From Mycobacterium sp. ACS4054 (GTDB taxonomy: Bacteria; Actinomycetota; Actinomycetes; Mycobacteriales; Mycobacteriaceae), in assembly GCF_001667275.1 (NCBI RefSeq), contig NZ_LZHV01000044.1, positions 1 through 64,000 on the forward strand: a stretch of 64,000 nt of DNA, written 5' to 3'. Below the pieces are notes generated by a model that ran no database searches, was not told where the DNA came from, and saw nothing but the letters and a program-made list of their open reading frames with translations. Both the position numbers and the translations under genes were made by a program. Positions 36,900 through 46,849 of the stretch are shown here, one piece after another. Numbering within the stretch: position 1 is the first letter of the stretch; the number at the start of each line of letters is the position of its first letter.

Positions 36900-37751
36900 T
36901 CAGAGCACCATCGAACGCCGCGCGGCCAGCGCGGCTCGCACCCGGCGCACGATCGCGGCGGGCCGGTCCTCGGCGACGACCCGGACGACGATCCACCCCA
37001 TCTCCTCGAGCATCTCGAGACGTTGAATGTCCTTGACGTATTGCCTTCTGTCCGTGCGGTGTTGGTCGCCGTCGTATTCGACGGCCACCAACTGTTCAGG
37101 CCAACCCAGGTCGAGGTAGGCGAACGGGATGCCGTCATCGCCGATTACGGGTATCTGCGTCTGCGGGCGGGGAACGCCCGCGTCGATGAGAAGCAGACGT
37201 AGGTAGCTTTCCCTCGGCGAAGCCGACCCCGGGTCGACGAGTTCCAGCGCGGTCTCGAGGCGCCGCAGCCCCGGTGAGCCCGGATGAGCTTGTGCAACCT
37301 TCAGCACATCGTCAACCTTGAATCCCGTTGCGCGAGCGAGGGCGTCGAGGCGCACCACCGCCGAGCGGATCGCACCGCGCCGGCCGATGTCGAAGGCGGT
37401 GCGCTCAGGGGTGGTCACGAGCATCCCGCGCACGACCTGGGTCTCGCCATCGATCAACGCGTAACGCCTCGTCAGCACGCCACGCGGTGCGCGAGACCGG
37501 TTGAAGGCCAACTCGATGGGAACGTCGTCCGGAATCCAGCGGGAACCGTGCAACGACGCGGCGGCGGCTCCGGTGATGACGGCCCGCCGACCCGACCACA
37601 GCCATGCGGCGGCGATGCGCCCGTCGAGCGTCGGCATCACGTCATTCGGCAAGTACACGTTGGGAAACACGGCGCGGAAGCGCGTGCGCAATTGATGACG
37701 GGTGACGACGCCCATCGCCAGTGCCTCGCTGCCGATGAACGGTTTTTCCAT
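36900..37751 (-). CDS. DUF559/AbiEi-like protein
   Basis: A 283-residue protein starting at ATG 37751. The N-terminal part resembles the AbiEi antitoxin-type winged helix (LAMGVVTRHQLRTRF, ITGAAAASLHGSRW, RYALI). The C-terminal part (about 190-280) is DUF559, a VSR/PD-(D/E)XK-like nuclease fold with LDLGWPEQLVAVEYDGDQH, DIQRLEMLEEMGW and VVRVVAED. Such proteins are common and scattered in mycobacterial genomes; a role in defence or phage biology is suggested by the fold but not shown. The gene is convergent with pknG and stands apart between repeats and the DUF1800 gene. Confidence 0.75.
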   Translation of the reverse strand: MEKPFIGSEALAMGVVTRHQLRTRFRAVFPNVYLPNDVMPTLDGRIAAAWLWSGRRAVITGAAAASLHGSRWIPDDVPIELAFNRSRAPRGVLTRRYALIDGETQVVRGMLVTTPERTAFDIGRRGAIRSAVVRLDALARATGFKVDDVLKVAQAHPGSPGLRRLETALELVDPGSASPRESYLRLLLIDAGVPRPQTQIPVIGDDGIPFAYLDLGWPEQLVAVEYDGDQHRTDRRQYVKDIQRLEMLEEMGWIVVRVVAEDRPAAIVRRVRAALAARRSMVL

Positions 37752-37835
37752 ACCGGGCAGATTCGCACCGCGGCGGCGGCCGGGGTGTGCGGCCATCCAC
37801 AGGGAAAACATAGGTACATGCCGCACAGTTGACGC

Positions 37836-39149
37836 ATGCCGGGGCAGTCCACCGCATGGATCACCACGGCCCGCGCGCTGCGTCGGGCCGGGTTCGGGGT
37901 GACCGGACCCGAGGTGGACGCCGCGCTCACCGACGACTGGGCAAGTCACGTCGACGCCATGCTGGCCGCGAACCCCGACGCCGACCCCGGCGCGATCGCC
38001 ACCCCGATGCCCACCCTGCCGCCGCCCCGAGCGCCGGGAAAGGGCGCCGCGCCCGCGGCGCGCAAGCAATACAACCAGCAGCTGTCCGAACAACAGGGCG
38101 CGCTCGCCGACTGGTGGCTGCGCCGCATGGTCAGCGTGCGGCAGCCGTTACGAGAGAAATTGACCCTGTTGTGGCACAACCACTTCGCCACCTCGGCGCA
38201 AAAGGTGCGGGTGGCGGCGTACATGGCCGCACAGAACCAGAAGCTGCGGAGCCTGTCGCTGGGCGACTTCCGCACCCTGGCCTACGCGATGCTGACCGAC
38301 GCGGCGATGCTGCGCTGGCTGGACGGGCAGGCCAGCACGGCCAAGGCGCCCAATGAGAACCTCGCGCGGGAATTCATGGAGCTGTTCGCCCTTGGCCATG
38401 GCAACGGCTACACCGAGGACGACGTACGCAACGGCGCCCGCGCGCTGACGGGGTGGGTGATCGGAGAGGACGGCCACACCTCGATAGCCCCGCGGCGCCA
38501 CGACGGGTCGGCCAAGAAGCTGTTCGGGCAGACCGGCGATTTCGACGCCGCGGGATTCTGCGATGCGGTGCTGGCGCAGCCCAAGTCCGCGGAGTACGTG
38601 GCCGGACGGTTGTGGCGGCAATTGGCCTCCGACGACCCGCCGTCGCGCCGCGCGATCGACCGACTGGTCTCCGCCTACGGGCCGGGCCGCGACCTGGGCG
38701 CGCTCACGCGGGCGATCCTCACCGACGACGAATTCACTGGGGGCCGCGCCACTGTCGTCAACCCCCCGGTCGAATGGCTCGTCGGTGTGATGCGCGCGTT
38801 GCGGGTGCCCGTCGACGCATCCACGCGGCAGGTCGCCGACGGCGCGCTGCGCGCGCTCGGACAGCGGCCCTTCTATCCCCCGAGCGTGGGCGGCTGGCCG
38901 CACGGCCAAGTATGGCTGTCCACCGCCAGCGCCGAGGCGCGGCTGCGGACCGCCGGCCGGTTGGCACACGCCGGCGACCTGTCCGGCATCGAGGGCGCCG
39001 CCCGCGGTGACCGCATCGACGCGGTCGGCTACCTGTTCGGCATCGGAGATTGGTCGGACCGGACCGCCGCCGCCCTGCGACCCCTGACCGGCACCCCACC
39101 GCTGCTGGTGGCGGCCGCCGTCAACACGCCCGAATACCTGACGTCCTAA
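37836..39149 (+). CDS. DUF1800 protein
   Basis: A 437-residue protein of the DUF1800 family: TARALRRAGFG at the start, WWLRRMVS, LREKLTLLWHNHFATS (about 105-120), NENLAREFMELFALGHGNGYTEDDVRNGARALTGW (quoted strings are parts: NENLAREFMELF, GYTEDDVRNGARALTGW). It has no clear signal peptide. DUF1800 and DUF1501 genes are almost always adjacent; their proteins are thought to act together outside the cytoplasm, but no reaction is known. The DUF1501 gene starts 11 bp later, supporting one transcript. I do not remember this pair at this place in H37Rv, so it may be an insertion between pknG and ackA. Confidence 0.85.
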   Translation: MPGQSTAWITTARALRRAGFGVTGPEVDAALTDDWASHVDAMLAANPDADPGAIATPMPTLPPPRAPGKGAAPAARKQYNQQLSEQQGALADWWLRRMVSVRQPLREKLTLLWHNHFATSAQKVRVAAYMAAQNQKLRSLSLGDFRTLAYAMLTDAAMLRWLDGQASTAKAPNENLAREFMELFALGHGNGYTEDDVRNGARALTGWVIGEDGHTSIAPRRHDGSAKKLFGQTGDFDAAGFCDAVLAQPKSAEYVAGRLWRQLASDDPPSRRAIDRLVSAYGPGRDLGALTRAILTDDEFTGGRATVVNPPVEWLVGVMRALRVPVDASTRQVADGALRALGQRPFYPPSVGGWPHGQVWLSTASAEARLRTAGRLAHAGDLSGIEGAARGDRIDAVGYLFGIGDWSDRTAAALRPLTGTPPLLVAAAVNTPEYLTS

Positions 39150-39160
39150 CGAGATCCGAA

Positions 39161-40342
39161 ATGCCCGAGATGAACCGCCGCAAGTTCCTGGTCGCCAGCG
39201 CGGGCGTCGGCGCGGCCGGCCTGTTGTCGACGGCCGTGGCGGTCAGCTGGCCCGACCTGATGCGCGCGGCCCAGGACCGGCCGCTGCCCGACGGCGCGGG
39301 CGTGCTGGTGCTCGTGACGCTGTACGGCGGCAACGACGGCATCAACACCCTGATCCCCTACGGGGACAACGCCTATCACGATGCCCGGCCCGAGCTCGCC
39401 TACGGCCCCGGCGAGGTGCTGCGCCTCGACGAGATGCTGGGGCTCAACCCCGCGCTCAAGGGCCTGGCCCAGTTATGGGGCGGCCGGCAGCTGGCCATCG
39501 TGCGCGGCGTAGGCTATCCGCGGCCCGACCACAGCCACTTCCGGTCCATGGATATCTGGCAAACGGCTTCGCCGGCCGAGCCCGTGTCGACCGGCTGGAT
39601 CGGCCGCTGGCTCGATGCAACCGGCGACGACCCGCTGCGCGCGGTCAACATCGGTCCCGTCCTCCCGCCGCTGGCGGTCGGGGAAAAGTTCACCGCCGCA
39701 GCGCTTTCCACCGCCTCGGCGCCGGCGGGGCGAGGCGCCGACGCGCTGATGGAGGCGCTCGGCACCGACGACCCCGACGACACCCCCGCGATGGCCGCGG
39801 TGTGCAAGGCCTACCGGGCGGCACGCACCACCGCCAAGGCGTTTGAATCGATCAAAGTCGCCGGGCAACAGCGTAATTCGCTGTCGGCGCAGCTGAGCCT
39901 GGTGGCCGACGCGGTGAAGGCTCGCGTGCCGACGCGGGTGTACACGGTGCAACTGGGCGGCTTCGACACCCACGCTTCAGAGCGCGACACACAGCAACGC
40001 CTGCTCGGCACGTTCGACGACGCGATAACCAAATTCCTGCGGGAGGTGGCCGGCCGCAACGTCGTCGTGATGGCGTATTCGGAGTTCGGCCGCCGGGTGC
40101 GGGCCAACGCCTCCCAAGGCACCGACCACGGCACGGCCGGGCCCGTCTTCGTTGCGGGCGCACCCGTTCGGGGCGGTTTCTACGGCGACGAGCCCAGCCT
40201 CACCGACCTCGACAACGGGGACCTGAAGTACACCACCGACTTTCGCGACGTGTACCACGAACTGCTGGTGCGGACCGTCGGGGCGGATCCCACGCCGTCG
40301 GTGGGCACCGGACGAAAGAGCCTGGGCTTCCTAACCGCTTAA
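39161..40342 (+). CDS. DUF1501 protein with Tat signal
   Basis: A 393-residue exported protein. The N-terminus has [18 protein letters not shown], a Tat signal with a twin-Arg (RRKFLV). The mature part belongs to DUF1501, related to alkaline-phosphatase/sulfatase folds: [18 protein letters not shown] (about 45-62), [14 protein letters not shown], and a C-terminal [24 protein letters not shown] (parts: [20 protein letters not shown]), where metal-binding Asp and His may sit. The partner is the DUF1800 gene. Convergent with ackA, overlapping it by 12 bases. Confidence 0.87.
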   Translation: MPEMNRRKFLVASAGVGAAGLLSTAVAVSWPDLMRAAQDRPLPDGAGVLVLVTLYGGNDGINTLIPYGDNAYHDARPELAYGPGEVLRLDEMLGLNPALKGLAQLWGGRQLAIVRGVGYPRPDHSHFRSMDIWQTASPAEPVSTGWIGRWLDATGDDPLRAVNIGPVLPPLAVGEKFTAAALSTASAPAGRGADALMEALGTDDPDDTPAMAAVCKAYRAARTTAKAFESIKVAGQQRNSLSAQLSLVADAVKARVPTRVYTVQLGGFDTHASERDTQQRLLGTFDDAITKFLREVAGRNVVVMAYSEFGRRVRANASQGTDHGTAGPVFVAGAPVRGGFYGDEPSLTDLDNGDLKYTTDFRDVYHELLVRTVGADPTPSVGTGRKSLGFLTA

Positions 40343-41488
40343 CACGCTCACACAGTCGCGGGCGATGGCCAGCTCCTCGTTGGTCGGGATGACCAGCACG
40401 GCGACCGGGGATTCCTCGGCGGAGATCTGCCGGGCGCCCTTGCCGCCGCCCAGGTTACGGCGCTGGTCGAGCACGATGCCCAACTCCTCCAGCCCGGCCA
40501 GCGCGTCGCGGCGCACGGCCGCGTCGTTCTCCCCGATGCCGCCGGTGAAGGTGATGACATCGGTGTGCCCCAGCACCGCCAGGTAGGCGCCCACGTATTT
40601 GCGTAGCCGGTGGGTGAACACGCTGTAGGCCAATTGCGCCGCGCCGTCCCCGGATTCGATCATCTCGCGCAACCGTCGGAAGTCCCGCTCGCCGGACAGG
40701 CCCAGCACCCCGGACCGCTGATTGAGCATGGACTCCACCTCGTCGACGCCCATCTTCGCGGTGTGGCACAGGTAGGCGACGATGCTTGGGTCGATGTCAC
40801 CGCTGCGGGTGCCCATCACCAGGCCCTCCAGCGGGGTCAGGCCCATCGACGTGTCGAGGGGCCGGTTACCGGCGATAGCCGACGCGGAGCAGCCGTTACC
40901 CAGATGCAGCACAATCTGTTTCAGCCCGCCCAGTGGCCGGCCCAGGAACGCGGCGGCCTGTTGGCTCACGTACCGGTGTGACGTGCCGTGGAATCCGTAG
41001 CGACGGATCTGCCAGCGTTCGGCTACCTGACGGTCGATCGCATAGGTCGCCGCCGCCGGCGGCATGTCGTGGAAGAACGCCGTGTCGAAGACCGCGATGT
41101 GGACAATGTCGGGCAGCAACTTGCGCGCCACCTCGATGCCCTTCACCGCCGGCGGGTTGTGCAACGGCGCCAACTCCGAAAGCTCGTCGAGCTTGTCGAT
41201 CACCGCGTCATCCACCGGGGTGGGCTTGTAGAACGTGTTGCCGCCGTGCACGACTCGATGCCCAACCGCCACCAGGCCGCAGGCACGCAGGTCGATCCCC
41301 TGCCCGGACAGCGCGTCGAACGCCTGGCGCAGCGCCGCGTCGTGGTCGGCGACCGGCGAGGACTCCTCGCCGATCCGTTCCACGTTGCCGGTCGCCCGGG
41401 CCTCACCCGAATCGGGATCGACCAGCTGGTATTTCAGCGAGGATGACCCCGAGTTGATCACCAGCACAACCCGATTCGAGCTAGCCAC
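40331..41488 (-). CDS. ackA: Acetate kinase
   Basis: A 385-residue enzyme that interconverts acetyl phosphate/ADP and acetate/ATP. The N-terminal signature [14 protein letters not shown] and the second signature [14 protein letters not shown] region ([16 protein letters not shown], about 78-93) are present, along with [11 protein letters not shown] and [11 protein letters not shown]. Catalytic Arg/His residues are in these strings. It overlaps pta by eight bases, so Pta and AckA are made together, forming the acetyl-CoA to acetate route. The 3' end overlaps the convergent DUF1501 gene. Confidence 0.96.
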   Translation of the reverse strand: MASSNRVVLVINSGSSSLKYQLVDPDSGEARATGNVERIGEESSPVADHDAALRQAFDALSGQGIDLRACGLVAVGHRVVHGGNTFYKPTPVDDAVIDKLDELSELAPLHNPPAVKGIEVARKLLPDIVHIAVFDTAFFHDMPPAAATYAIDRQVAERWQIRRYGFHGTSHRYVSQQAAAFLGRPLGGLKQIVLHLGNGCSASAIAGNRPLDTSMGLTPLEGLVMGTRSGDIDPSIVAYLCHTAKMGVDEVESMLNQRSGVLGLSGERDFRRLREMIESGDGAAQLAYSVFTHRLRKYVGAYLAVLGHTDVITFTGGIGENDAAVRRDALAGLEELGIVLDQRRNLGGGKGARQISAEESPVAVLVIPTNEELAIARDCVSVLSG

Positions 41489-43559
41489 GGATGCCCTGCG
41501 CCTGGATCGCGGTGATGGCGATGGTGTTCACGATGTCCTCGACCAGCGCGCCCCGGGACAGGTCGTTCACCGGCTTGCGCAGGCCCTGCAGCACCGGCCC
41601 GATGGCGATCGCCCCGGCGCTGCGCTGCACCGCCTTGTACGTGTTGTTGCCGGTGTTCAGGTCGGGGAAGACCAGCACCGTGGCGCGGCCGGCCACCGGC
41701 GAGTCCCGCAACTTGGTGGCCGCGACGGACGGCTCGATCGCGGCGTCGTATTGGATGGGGCCCTCGACCGGTAGCTGCGGCGCGCGGCGCCGAACCAATT
41801 CGGTTGCGGTCCTGACCTTCTCGACGTCTTCGCCGCTGCCCGACTCACCGGTGGAGTACGACAGCAACGCCACCCGCGGTTCGATGCCGAACTGCGCCGC
41901 GGTGCGCGCCGAAGAGATCGCGATGTCGGCCAGCTGCTCGGGCGTCGGATTGGGGATGATCGCGCAGTCGCCGTACGCCAGCACCCGATCGGGCAGGCAC
42001 ATCAGGAAGATGCTCGACACGGTGGAAACGTCGGGCACGGTCTTGATCACCTCGAAGGCCGGCCGGACGGTGTGCGCCGTGGTGTGGGCGGCGCCGGACA
42101 CCATGCCGTCGACCATGCAGTTGTGCACCATCATCGTGCCGAAATACGTTCCGTCGCGCATGATCTCGCGGGCATGCTCGAGGGTGACGCCCTTGTCCTT
42201 GCGCAGGTCTGCGTACTGGTCGGCAAACTGGAGGCGTAGGTCGCTGGTGCGCGGGTCGATCACCTGCGCACCGTCGAGGTCCACCCCGAGTTCACCCGAA
42301 CGCTGCCGGATCTGGGCCGCGTCGCCGAGCACGGTGAGGTCGGCGACGCGGCGCTGCAGTACCCGGCCGGCCGACTTGAGGATGCGGTCGTCGTCGCCCT
42401 CGGGCAGGACGATGTGCTTGCGGTCCGACCGCGCCTGCAGCGTCAGCCGGTGGATGAACATCTGCGGCGTGGTCACGGTGGGTATCGGGATGGCAAGCCG
42501 CTCAAGCAGATCCGGGACGTCGACGTAGCGGTCCATCAGCTCCAGCGCGGTGTCGATCTTGCGCTGCGAGTTCACCGTGACCCGGCCGCGGGCGGCGGCG
42601 GCCGCGCTGGCGGTGTCGTAGGTGCCCAGCGTGGTGGCGACGATGGGCAGGCGCAGCCGCAGCCCGGCGACCAGCGCCGCGATGGATGGATGCAGCCGAA
42701 AGCCGCCGTTGAGGACGATGCACGACAGCGACGGAAAGCCCTCGGCGGCATGGGCGCTGGCCACGGCGAGCACCACGTCCGAGCGATCGCCCGGCGTGAT
42801 GACCGCCATGCCGTCGCTCAGCCGTTCCAGCACGTGGTCGGCCGTCATCCCGGCGACCAGGACGCCGGTGACCTCGCGTTCCCGCAGCGATGCCTCGCCG
42901 CTGACCGGCGTTCCGCTGACCGCGGTTTCAAGTTCGGCCACCGTCGGGGCGGACAGCAGCGGCTCTTCGGGCAGCACGTAGCTGCGCTGGCTGAAGGCCT
43001 CCAGCGCCTCGGCGACGTCGGCCAGCCGTTCCGGTTCGCAGCGGTTGGCCACCACCGCCACGGTGTGGGCGCGCTGGACGGTCAGCTCGGCCAGGCACGC
43101 CTCGACGACGCCGGCCACCTGGTCCGGCGTGCGGCCCCGGCCGCTGACCGTGAGCACCACCGGCGCACCGAGATTGACGGCGATCCGGGCGTTGACCGAG
43201 AGCTCGGCGGGCCGGGCCACGTCGGTGTAGTCGCTGCCCACGATCACCACCGCGTCGCAGTCGTCGGCCATCGCGTGATAGGCGTCGACGATGGTCGCGA
43301 TCGCGGCGTCGGTGTCGGCGTGCAGCTGCTGGTAGGTCACCCCGACGCACTGCTCGTAGGGCACGCCCGCGGTGGTGTGCCGCAGCAGCAGGTCCAGGAT
43401 GTAGTCCCGGTCCTTGCCGTCGGTGACCCGCGTAATCGGCCGAAACACACCGACCTTCGCGACGGTCGCGGTCAGGCGGTGCAGCAGTCCGAGCGCGAGC
43501 GTCGACTTGCCGGTCTCCGGTTCCGGAGCGGCGATGTATATCGCTGAGGGTTCAGGCAA
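41481..43559 (-). CDS. pta: Phosphate acetyltransferase
   Basis: A 692-residue long-form Pta. The N-terminal domain is a BioD-like P-loop fold ([16 protein letters not shown] near residue 10), the middle a DRTGG domain (about 225-345), and the C-terminal half (about 360-690) the PTA catalytic domain with [37 protein letters not shown] and [17 protein letters not shown]. It exchanges acetyl-CoA and acetyl phosphate. The first bases overlap fgd1, and the end overlaps ackA; the three are probably one operon. Length is as expected for the long mycobacterial form. Confidence 0.96.
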   Translation of the reverse strand: MPEPSAIYIAAPEPETGKSTLALGLLHRLTATVAKVGVFRPITRVTDGKDRDYILDLLLRHTTAGVPYEQCVGVTYQQLHADTDAAIATIVDAYHAMADDCDAVVIVGSDYTDVARPAELSVNARIAVNLGAPVVLTVSGRGRTPDQVAGVVEACLAELTVQRAHTVAVVANRCEPERLADVAEALEAFSQRSYVLPEEPLLSAPTVAELETAVSGTPVSGEASLREREVTGVLVAGMTADHVLERLSDGMAVITPGDRSDVVLAVASAHAAEGFPSLSCIVLNGGFRLHPSIAALVAGLRLRLPIVATTLGTYDTASAAAAARGRVTVNSQRKIDTALELMDRYVDVPDLLERLAIPIPTVTTPQMFIHRLTLQARSDRKHIVLPEGDDDRILKSAGRVLQRRVADLTVLGDAAQIRQRSGELGVDLDGAQVIDPRTSDLRLQFADQYADLRKDKGVTLEHAREIMRDGTYFGTMMVHNCMVDGMVSGAAHTTAHTVRPAFEVIKTVPDVSTVSSIFLMCLPDRVLAYGDCAIIPNPTPEQLADIAISSARTAAQFGIEPRVALLSYSTGESGSGEDVEKVRTATELVRRRAPQLPVEGPIQYDAAIEPSVAATKLRDSPVAGRATVLVFPDLNTGNNTYKAVQRSAGAIAIGPVLQGLRKPVNDLSRGALVEDIVNTIAITAIQAQGIRG

Positions 43560-44562
43560 GTCGCCGCAGCCTGGGGGCCAGGTCCTTCTCGAAGAGCTCG
43601 AGGAAGCGACGCTGGTCGTGGCCGGGCGCGTGGAACACCAGGTGGTTCAGCCCCCAGTCGACGTAGTCCTTGACCTTCTCGACGGCCTCGTCGGGGTCGG
43701 ACGCGACGATCCAGCGCTTGGTGATCTGCTCGATCGGCAGCGCGTCGGCGGCCTTCTCCATCTCGATCGGGTCGTCGATGCTGTGCTTCTGCTCGGCGGT
43801 CAGCGACAGCGGCGCCCAGAACCGGGTGTTCTCCCGCGCCAGTTCCGGGTCGGTGTCGTAGGAGATCTTGATCTCGATCATCCGGTCGATGTCGTCGGCG
43901 TTCTTGCCCGCCGCCTCGGCGCCCTCACGCATCGCGGGGATCAGCTTGTCCTTGTAGAGCTCTTCGCCCTTACCGGAGGTGCAGATGAATCCGTCGCCGG
44001 CGCGCCCGGCGTACTTGGCCACCTGCGGTCCGCCCGCGGCGATGTAGATCGGGATGCCGCCCTCGGGCACGTCGTAGATCGAGGCGCCCTTGGTCTTGTA
44101 GTACTCGCCCTCGAAGTCGACGCGGTCGCCGAGCCACAGTTCGCGCATCAGCCGGACCGACTCGCGCAGCCGCGCGTAGCGTTCCTTGAACTCGGGCCAC
44201 TCGCCTTCGTATCCGGTGGCGATCTCGTTCAGCGCCTCGCCGGTGCCCACCCCGAGGAAGATGCGGTTCGGGTACAGGCAGCCCATGGTGGCGAAGGCCT
44301 GGGCGATGACGGCGGGGTTGTACCGAAAGGTCGGCGTGAGCACCGACGTGCCCAGCACGATCCGCTTGGTGCGTTCGCCGACGGCGGTCATCCAGGCCAG
44401 CGAGAAGGGGGCGTGCCCGCCCTTGTGCCGCCAGGGCTGGAAGTGGTCGCTGACGGTTGCGCTGTCCATGCCGTGACCTTCGGCGGCGACGGCGAGTTCG
44501 ACGAGCTCGCGTGGTGCGAATTGTTCGGCGGATGCCTTGTATCCAAGTTTCAGTTCAGCCAC
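43552..44562 (-). CDS. fgd1: F420-dependent glucose-6-phosphate dehydrogenase
   Basis: A 336-residue luciferase-like TIM-barrel enzyme that oxidises glucose 6-phosphate and reduces F420. [11 protein letters not shown] has the family His and Trp (about 40 and 44), and [10 protein letters not shown] the catalytic Glu near residue 109. [20 protein letters not shown] is the phosphate/F420 region. Start GTG at 44562. It overlaps pta by eight bases. Reduced F420 made here serves enzymes such as the LLM oxidoreductase at 17657. Loss of fgd1 gives resistance to nitroimidazole prodrugs in M. tuberculosis; that is family knowledge. Confidence 0.96.
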   Translation of the reverse strand: MAELKLGYKASAEQFAPRELVELAVAAEGHGMDSATVSDHFQPWRHKGGHAPFSLAWMTAVGERTKRIVLGTSVLTPTFRYNPAVIAQAFATMGCLYPNRIFLGVGTGEALNEIATGYEGEWPEFKERYARLRESVRLMRELWLGDRVDFEGEYYKTKGASIYDVPEGGIPIYIAAGGPQVAKYAGRAGDGFICTSGKGEELYKDKLIPAMREGAEAAGKNADDIDRMIEIKISYDTDPELARENTRFWAPLSLTAEQKHSIDDPIEMEKAADALPIEQITKRWIVASDPDEAVEKVKDYVDWGLNHLVFHAPGHDQRRFLELFEKDLAPRLRRLA

Positions 44563-44574
44563 GGGTCATTTCTA

Positions 44575-44690
44575 CTCCTCCGCCGATGGTCGCGACCCGC
44601 CGCGCCCGGCTTCGCCGCGCTTGCGATCGCTCCTCCGCCGATGGTCGCGACCCGCCGCGCCCGGCTTCGCCGCGCTTGCGATCGCTCCTC
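44575..44690. repeat. 55-bp tandem repeat, 2.1 copies
   Basis: An identical 55-bp unit starts at 44575 and 44630; a third begins with CTCCTC at 44685 and breaks off. Each unit starts CTCCTCCGCCGATGG, contains the short hairpin CGGCTTCGCCG, and ends TTGCGATCG. It fills the space between divergent fgd1 and the metallo-hydrolase gene. The copy number may vary between strains, as in VNTR/MIRU loci. Confidence 0.9.
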
Positions 44691-44691
44691 C

Positions 44692-44697
44692 TACACT
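44692..44697 (+). promoter_or_regulatory. -10 element, probable leaderless start
   Basis: TACACT ends seven bases before the ATG at 44705, so transcription probably starts at or next to the start codon. No ribosome binding site precedes the ATG. A -35 at standard distance is not clear; the upstream tandem repeat abuts this element. Confidence 0.45.
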
Positions 44698-44704
44698 CGC
44701 GGGC

Positions 44705-45445
44705 ATGGCGGAGCTAGTTCAGGTCACCGACACGGTGCACCTCGCCCAGGGCGACGCGGTCAACTGGACCCTGGTCACCGACGACACCGGCGTCATGTTG
44801 GTCGACGCCGGCTACCCCGGGGACCGCGACGACGTGCTGGGCTCGCTGTCGGCGCTGGGCTACGGCCCGGGCGATGTGCGGGCCATCGTGTTGACGCACG
44901 CCCACATCGACCACCTGGGCACCGCTATCTGGTTCGCGAGCGAGCACGGCATCCCCGTGTACTGCCACGCCGACGAGGTGGGCCACGCCAAACGCGAGTA
45001 CCTGGAGCAGGTGTCGATTGTCGATGTGGCGCTTCGCATTTGGCGGCCGCGGTGGGCCAGGTGGACGGCCCACGTGGTCCGCAGCGGCGGCCTGATCCGC
45101 GACGGCATCCCCACCGCCCAGCCCTTGACGGCCGAGGTGGCCGCCGGCCTGCCGGGCCAGCCGATGCCCGTCTTCAGCCCCGGGCACACAAACGGACACT
45201 GCTCGTATCTGATCGACGGCGTGCTGGTCAGCGGGGACGCGCTGATCACCGGCCACCCGCTGCTGCGCCACCGCGGACCGCAGCTGCTGCCGGCGATCTT
45301 CAGCTACAGCCAGCAGGACTGCATCCGCACCCTGTCCGCGCTCGCCCTGCTCGACACCGAGGTGCTGCTGCCGGGGCACGGCGACGTGTGGCGGGGCCCG
45401 ATCCGGGAGGCGACCGACGCGGCCCTGGCACGGGCCGAAGGCTGA
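44705..45445 (+). CDS. Metallo-beta-lactamase-fold hydrolase (Rv0406c-like)
   Basis: A 246-residue hydrolase with THAHIDHLG (about 78-86), the HxHxDH metal motif, DAGYPGD earlier, FSPGHTNGHCSYL (third ligand His) and SGDALI (Asp), with a final LLPGHGDV (His). Two metal ions are expected. Substrate unknown; lactonase, glyoxalase II-like or other thioester hydrolase functions occur in this fold. The start ATG 44705 follows a -10-like TACACT and is probably leaderless. It is divergent from fgd1 across the 55-bp repeats. Confidence 0.9.
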   Translation: MAELVQVTDTVHLAQGDAVNWTLVTDDTGVMLVDAGYPGDRDDVLGSLSALGYGPGDVRAIVLTHAHIDHLGTAIWFASEHGIPVYCHADEVGHAKREYLEQVSIVDVALRIWRPRWARWTAHVVRSGGLIRDGIPTAQPLTAEVAAGLPGQPMPVFSPGHTNGHCSYLIDGVLVSGDALITGHPLLRHRGPQLLPAIFSYSQQDCIRTLSALALLDTEVLLPGHGDVWRGPIREATDAALARAEG

Positions 45446-45476
45446 AGCCCGGAAATCGTCACGGCGTCAACAACAT

Positions 45477-45977
45477 TCACCGGCCGTCGGGAACCAGCCA
45501 CTTCTCGAACGCGATCGGGACGAACGGTCCCCACGACGGCAGCGGGTCGGCGGGCACCCGGGTGTACCCGGTCGCGTCGTACAGCGCCTCGGCCTCGGGT
45601 TGCCGGTTGCCGGTGATCAGGTACAGCCGCCGGTACCCGCGCGCGGCGGTCTCGGCCTCCAGCGCCGTCAGCAGGATCCGGGCGTAACCGCGGCGCCGGT
45701 GCGCGCGGTCGGTCCAGATGCGTTTCAGCTCGGCGGTCTCGGCGTCGTAGCGCCGGAACGCGCCGCCCGTGACGGGCACGCCGTCGAGCACCCCGATCAG
45801 CAGCCCGCCGTCCGGCGCCGCGAGCTCCGCCTCCGGCACCGGCAGCCAGGACAGGTGCGTGCTCGGCGTGCCGCCGTAGCGCTGCGCGTACTCCTCGGCC
45901 AGCTCGGCCAGCAGGGGCTGCGCCAGCGGGTCGTCGTGCGTGGCCGACACGAACCGAAGTTGGTGGGAACCCGCCAT
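45477..45977 (-). CDS. GNAT-family acetyltransferase
   Basis: A 166-residue protein with the GNAT fold: RFVSATHDDPLAQPLLAELAEEYAQRYGG (parts: HDDPLAQPLLAEL, EEYAQRYGG), a short central acetyl-CoA motif ELKRIWTDRAHRRRGYARILLTALE (RRRGYARIL is the Q/RxxGxG/A loop) and RLYLITGNRQPEAEALYDATGY at the end. Substrate unknown. It follows the methyltransferase gene with a six-base gap, so the three genes DUF3054, methyltransferase and this one are likely one operon. Confidence 0.87.
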   Translation of the reverse strand: MAGSHQLRFVSATHDDPLAQPLLAELAEEYAQRYGGTPSTHLSWLPVPEAELAAPDGGLLIGVLDGVPVTGGAFRRYDAETAELKRIWTDRAHRRRGYARILLTALEAETAARGYRRLYLITGNRQPEAEALYDATGYTRVPADPLPSWGPFVPIAFEKWLVPDGR

Positions 45978-45983
45978 GATCGT

Positions 45984-46847
45984 CTAAACCCGTGTGGCGG
46001 TGAGGTATTCCGGGACGAACTCCGTCCCACCGCGCGTCGGCGCCGGCAGCCCCGTCGCGCCCAACAGGTCGCCGACCCCGCGCTGCACCACCGCCCAGCC
46101 GTTGGCGCCCAGGTACTCGGGGACGTAGTGGTACCGGCCCGGATGCGTCAGGCTGGCCAGGTCGATGTCCAGGCCGTGGCGGCGCCAGCCATCGACGAAG
46201 GACCGCTCCGCCTCCAGCAGCAGCGGGGTCCAGGTGGGCATGTGATCGGCGGCGAGCCGGCTGCCGGCGGCGCTCATCGCGGTGACGCCCTGCAGCACCC
46301 GGTCCTGCAGCGCGGGCGTCAGGTAGCCGATCAGCAACTGCTCGGCGACCCACACCGACGGCGCGGTGGCGTCGAAGCCCACCCGCCGCAGCGCGGCCGG
46401 CCAATCCTGGTGCAGGTCGACCCCGACCCCGCGCCGGCTGGCGGCCAGTTCGGCGCCTTGCCCGCGCAGCACCTCGGCCTTGAAGTCCAGCACCTCGGGC
46501 CGGTCGATCTCGTAAACCGTCGTCCCGGGCGGCCACCACAACCGGTACGGCCTGGTGTCCAGGCCGGACACCAGCAGCACCACCTGCCGAAGGCCCGCCC
46601 TGACGGCATCGGCGACGAACTCGTCGACGAACCGGGTGTGCGCCGCGCAGAGGTCCAAAAACCGCGGGCCGCCCGCGTCGTCCGCGGCGAACCGGTCGTC
46701 GTCGATCACCCGGGCGAGCTGGGCCACCCCGGCCGCGCGCACCAACGGTTCGGCGAACGGATCGTTCAGCAACCCCTTGTTGGTGGCGACCGCCCGCGCG
46801 GCGGCACCGAATGCCGCGGTCACCGCCACGCCCGCCGCCGTCGCCAT
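45984..46847 (-). CDS. SAM-dependent methyltransferase, TIGR00027 type
   Basis: A 287-residue protein with the mycobacterial PPM/leucine carboxyl methyltransferase-like signature: TNKGLLNDPFAEPLVRAAG, QVVLLVSGLDTRPYRLWWP (SAM-binding motif I; here LVSGLDTR instead of the more usual LGAGLDTR), YEIDRPEVLDFK, VAEQLLIGYLTP. A paralogous family with many members in mycobacteria; the substrate is unknown. The ATG at 46847 lies two bases after the DUF3054 stop, and the acetyltransferase gene follows after six bases. Confidence 0.9.
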   Translation of the reverse strand: MATAAGVAVTAAFGAAARAVATNKGLLNDPFAEPLVRAAGVAQLARVIDDDRFAADDAGGPRFLDLCAAHTRFVDEFVADAVRAGLRQVVLLVSGLDTRPYRLWWPPGTTVYEIDRPEVLDFKAEVLRGQGAELAASRRGVGVDLHQDWPAALRRVGFDATAPSVWVAEQLLIGYLTPALQDRVLQGVTAMSAAGSRLAADHMPTWTPLLLEAERSFVDGWRRHGLDIDLASLTHPGRYHYVPEYLGANGWAVVQRGVGDLLGATGLPAPTRGGTEFVPEYLTATRV

Positions 46848-46849
46848 GG

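Noticed and set aside
44575..44690. Tandem repeat as a CRISPR array
   Set aside because: The 55-bp units are directly adjacent and identical, without spacers.
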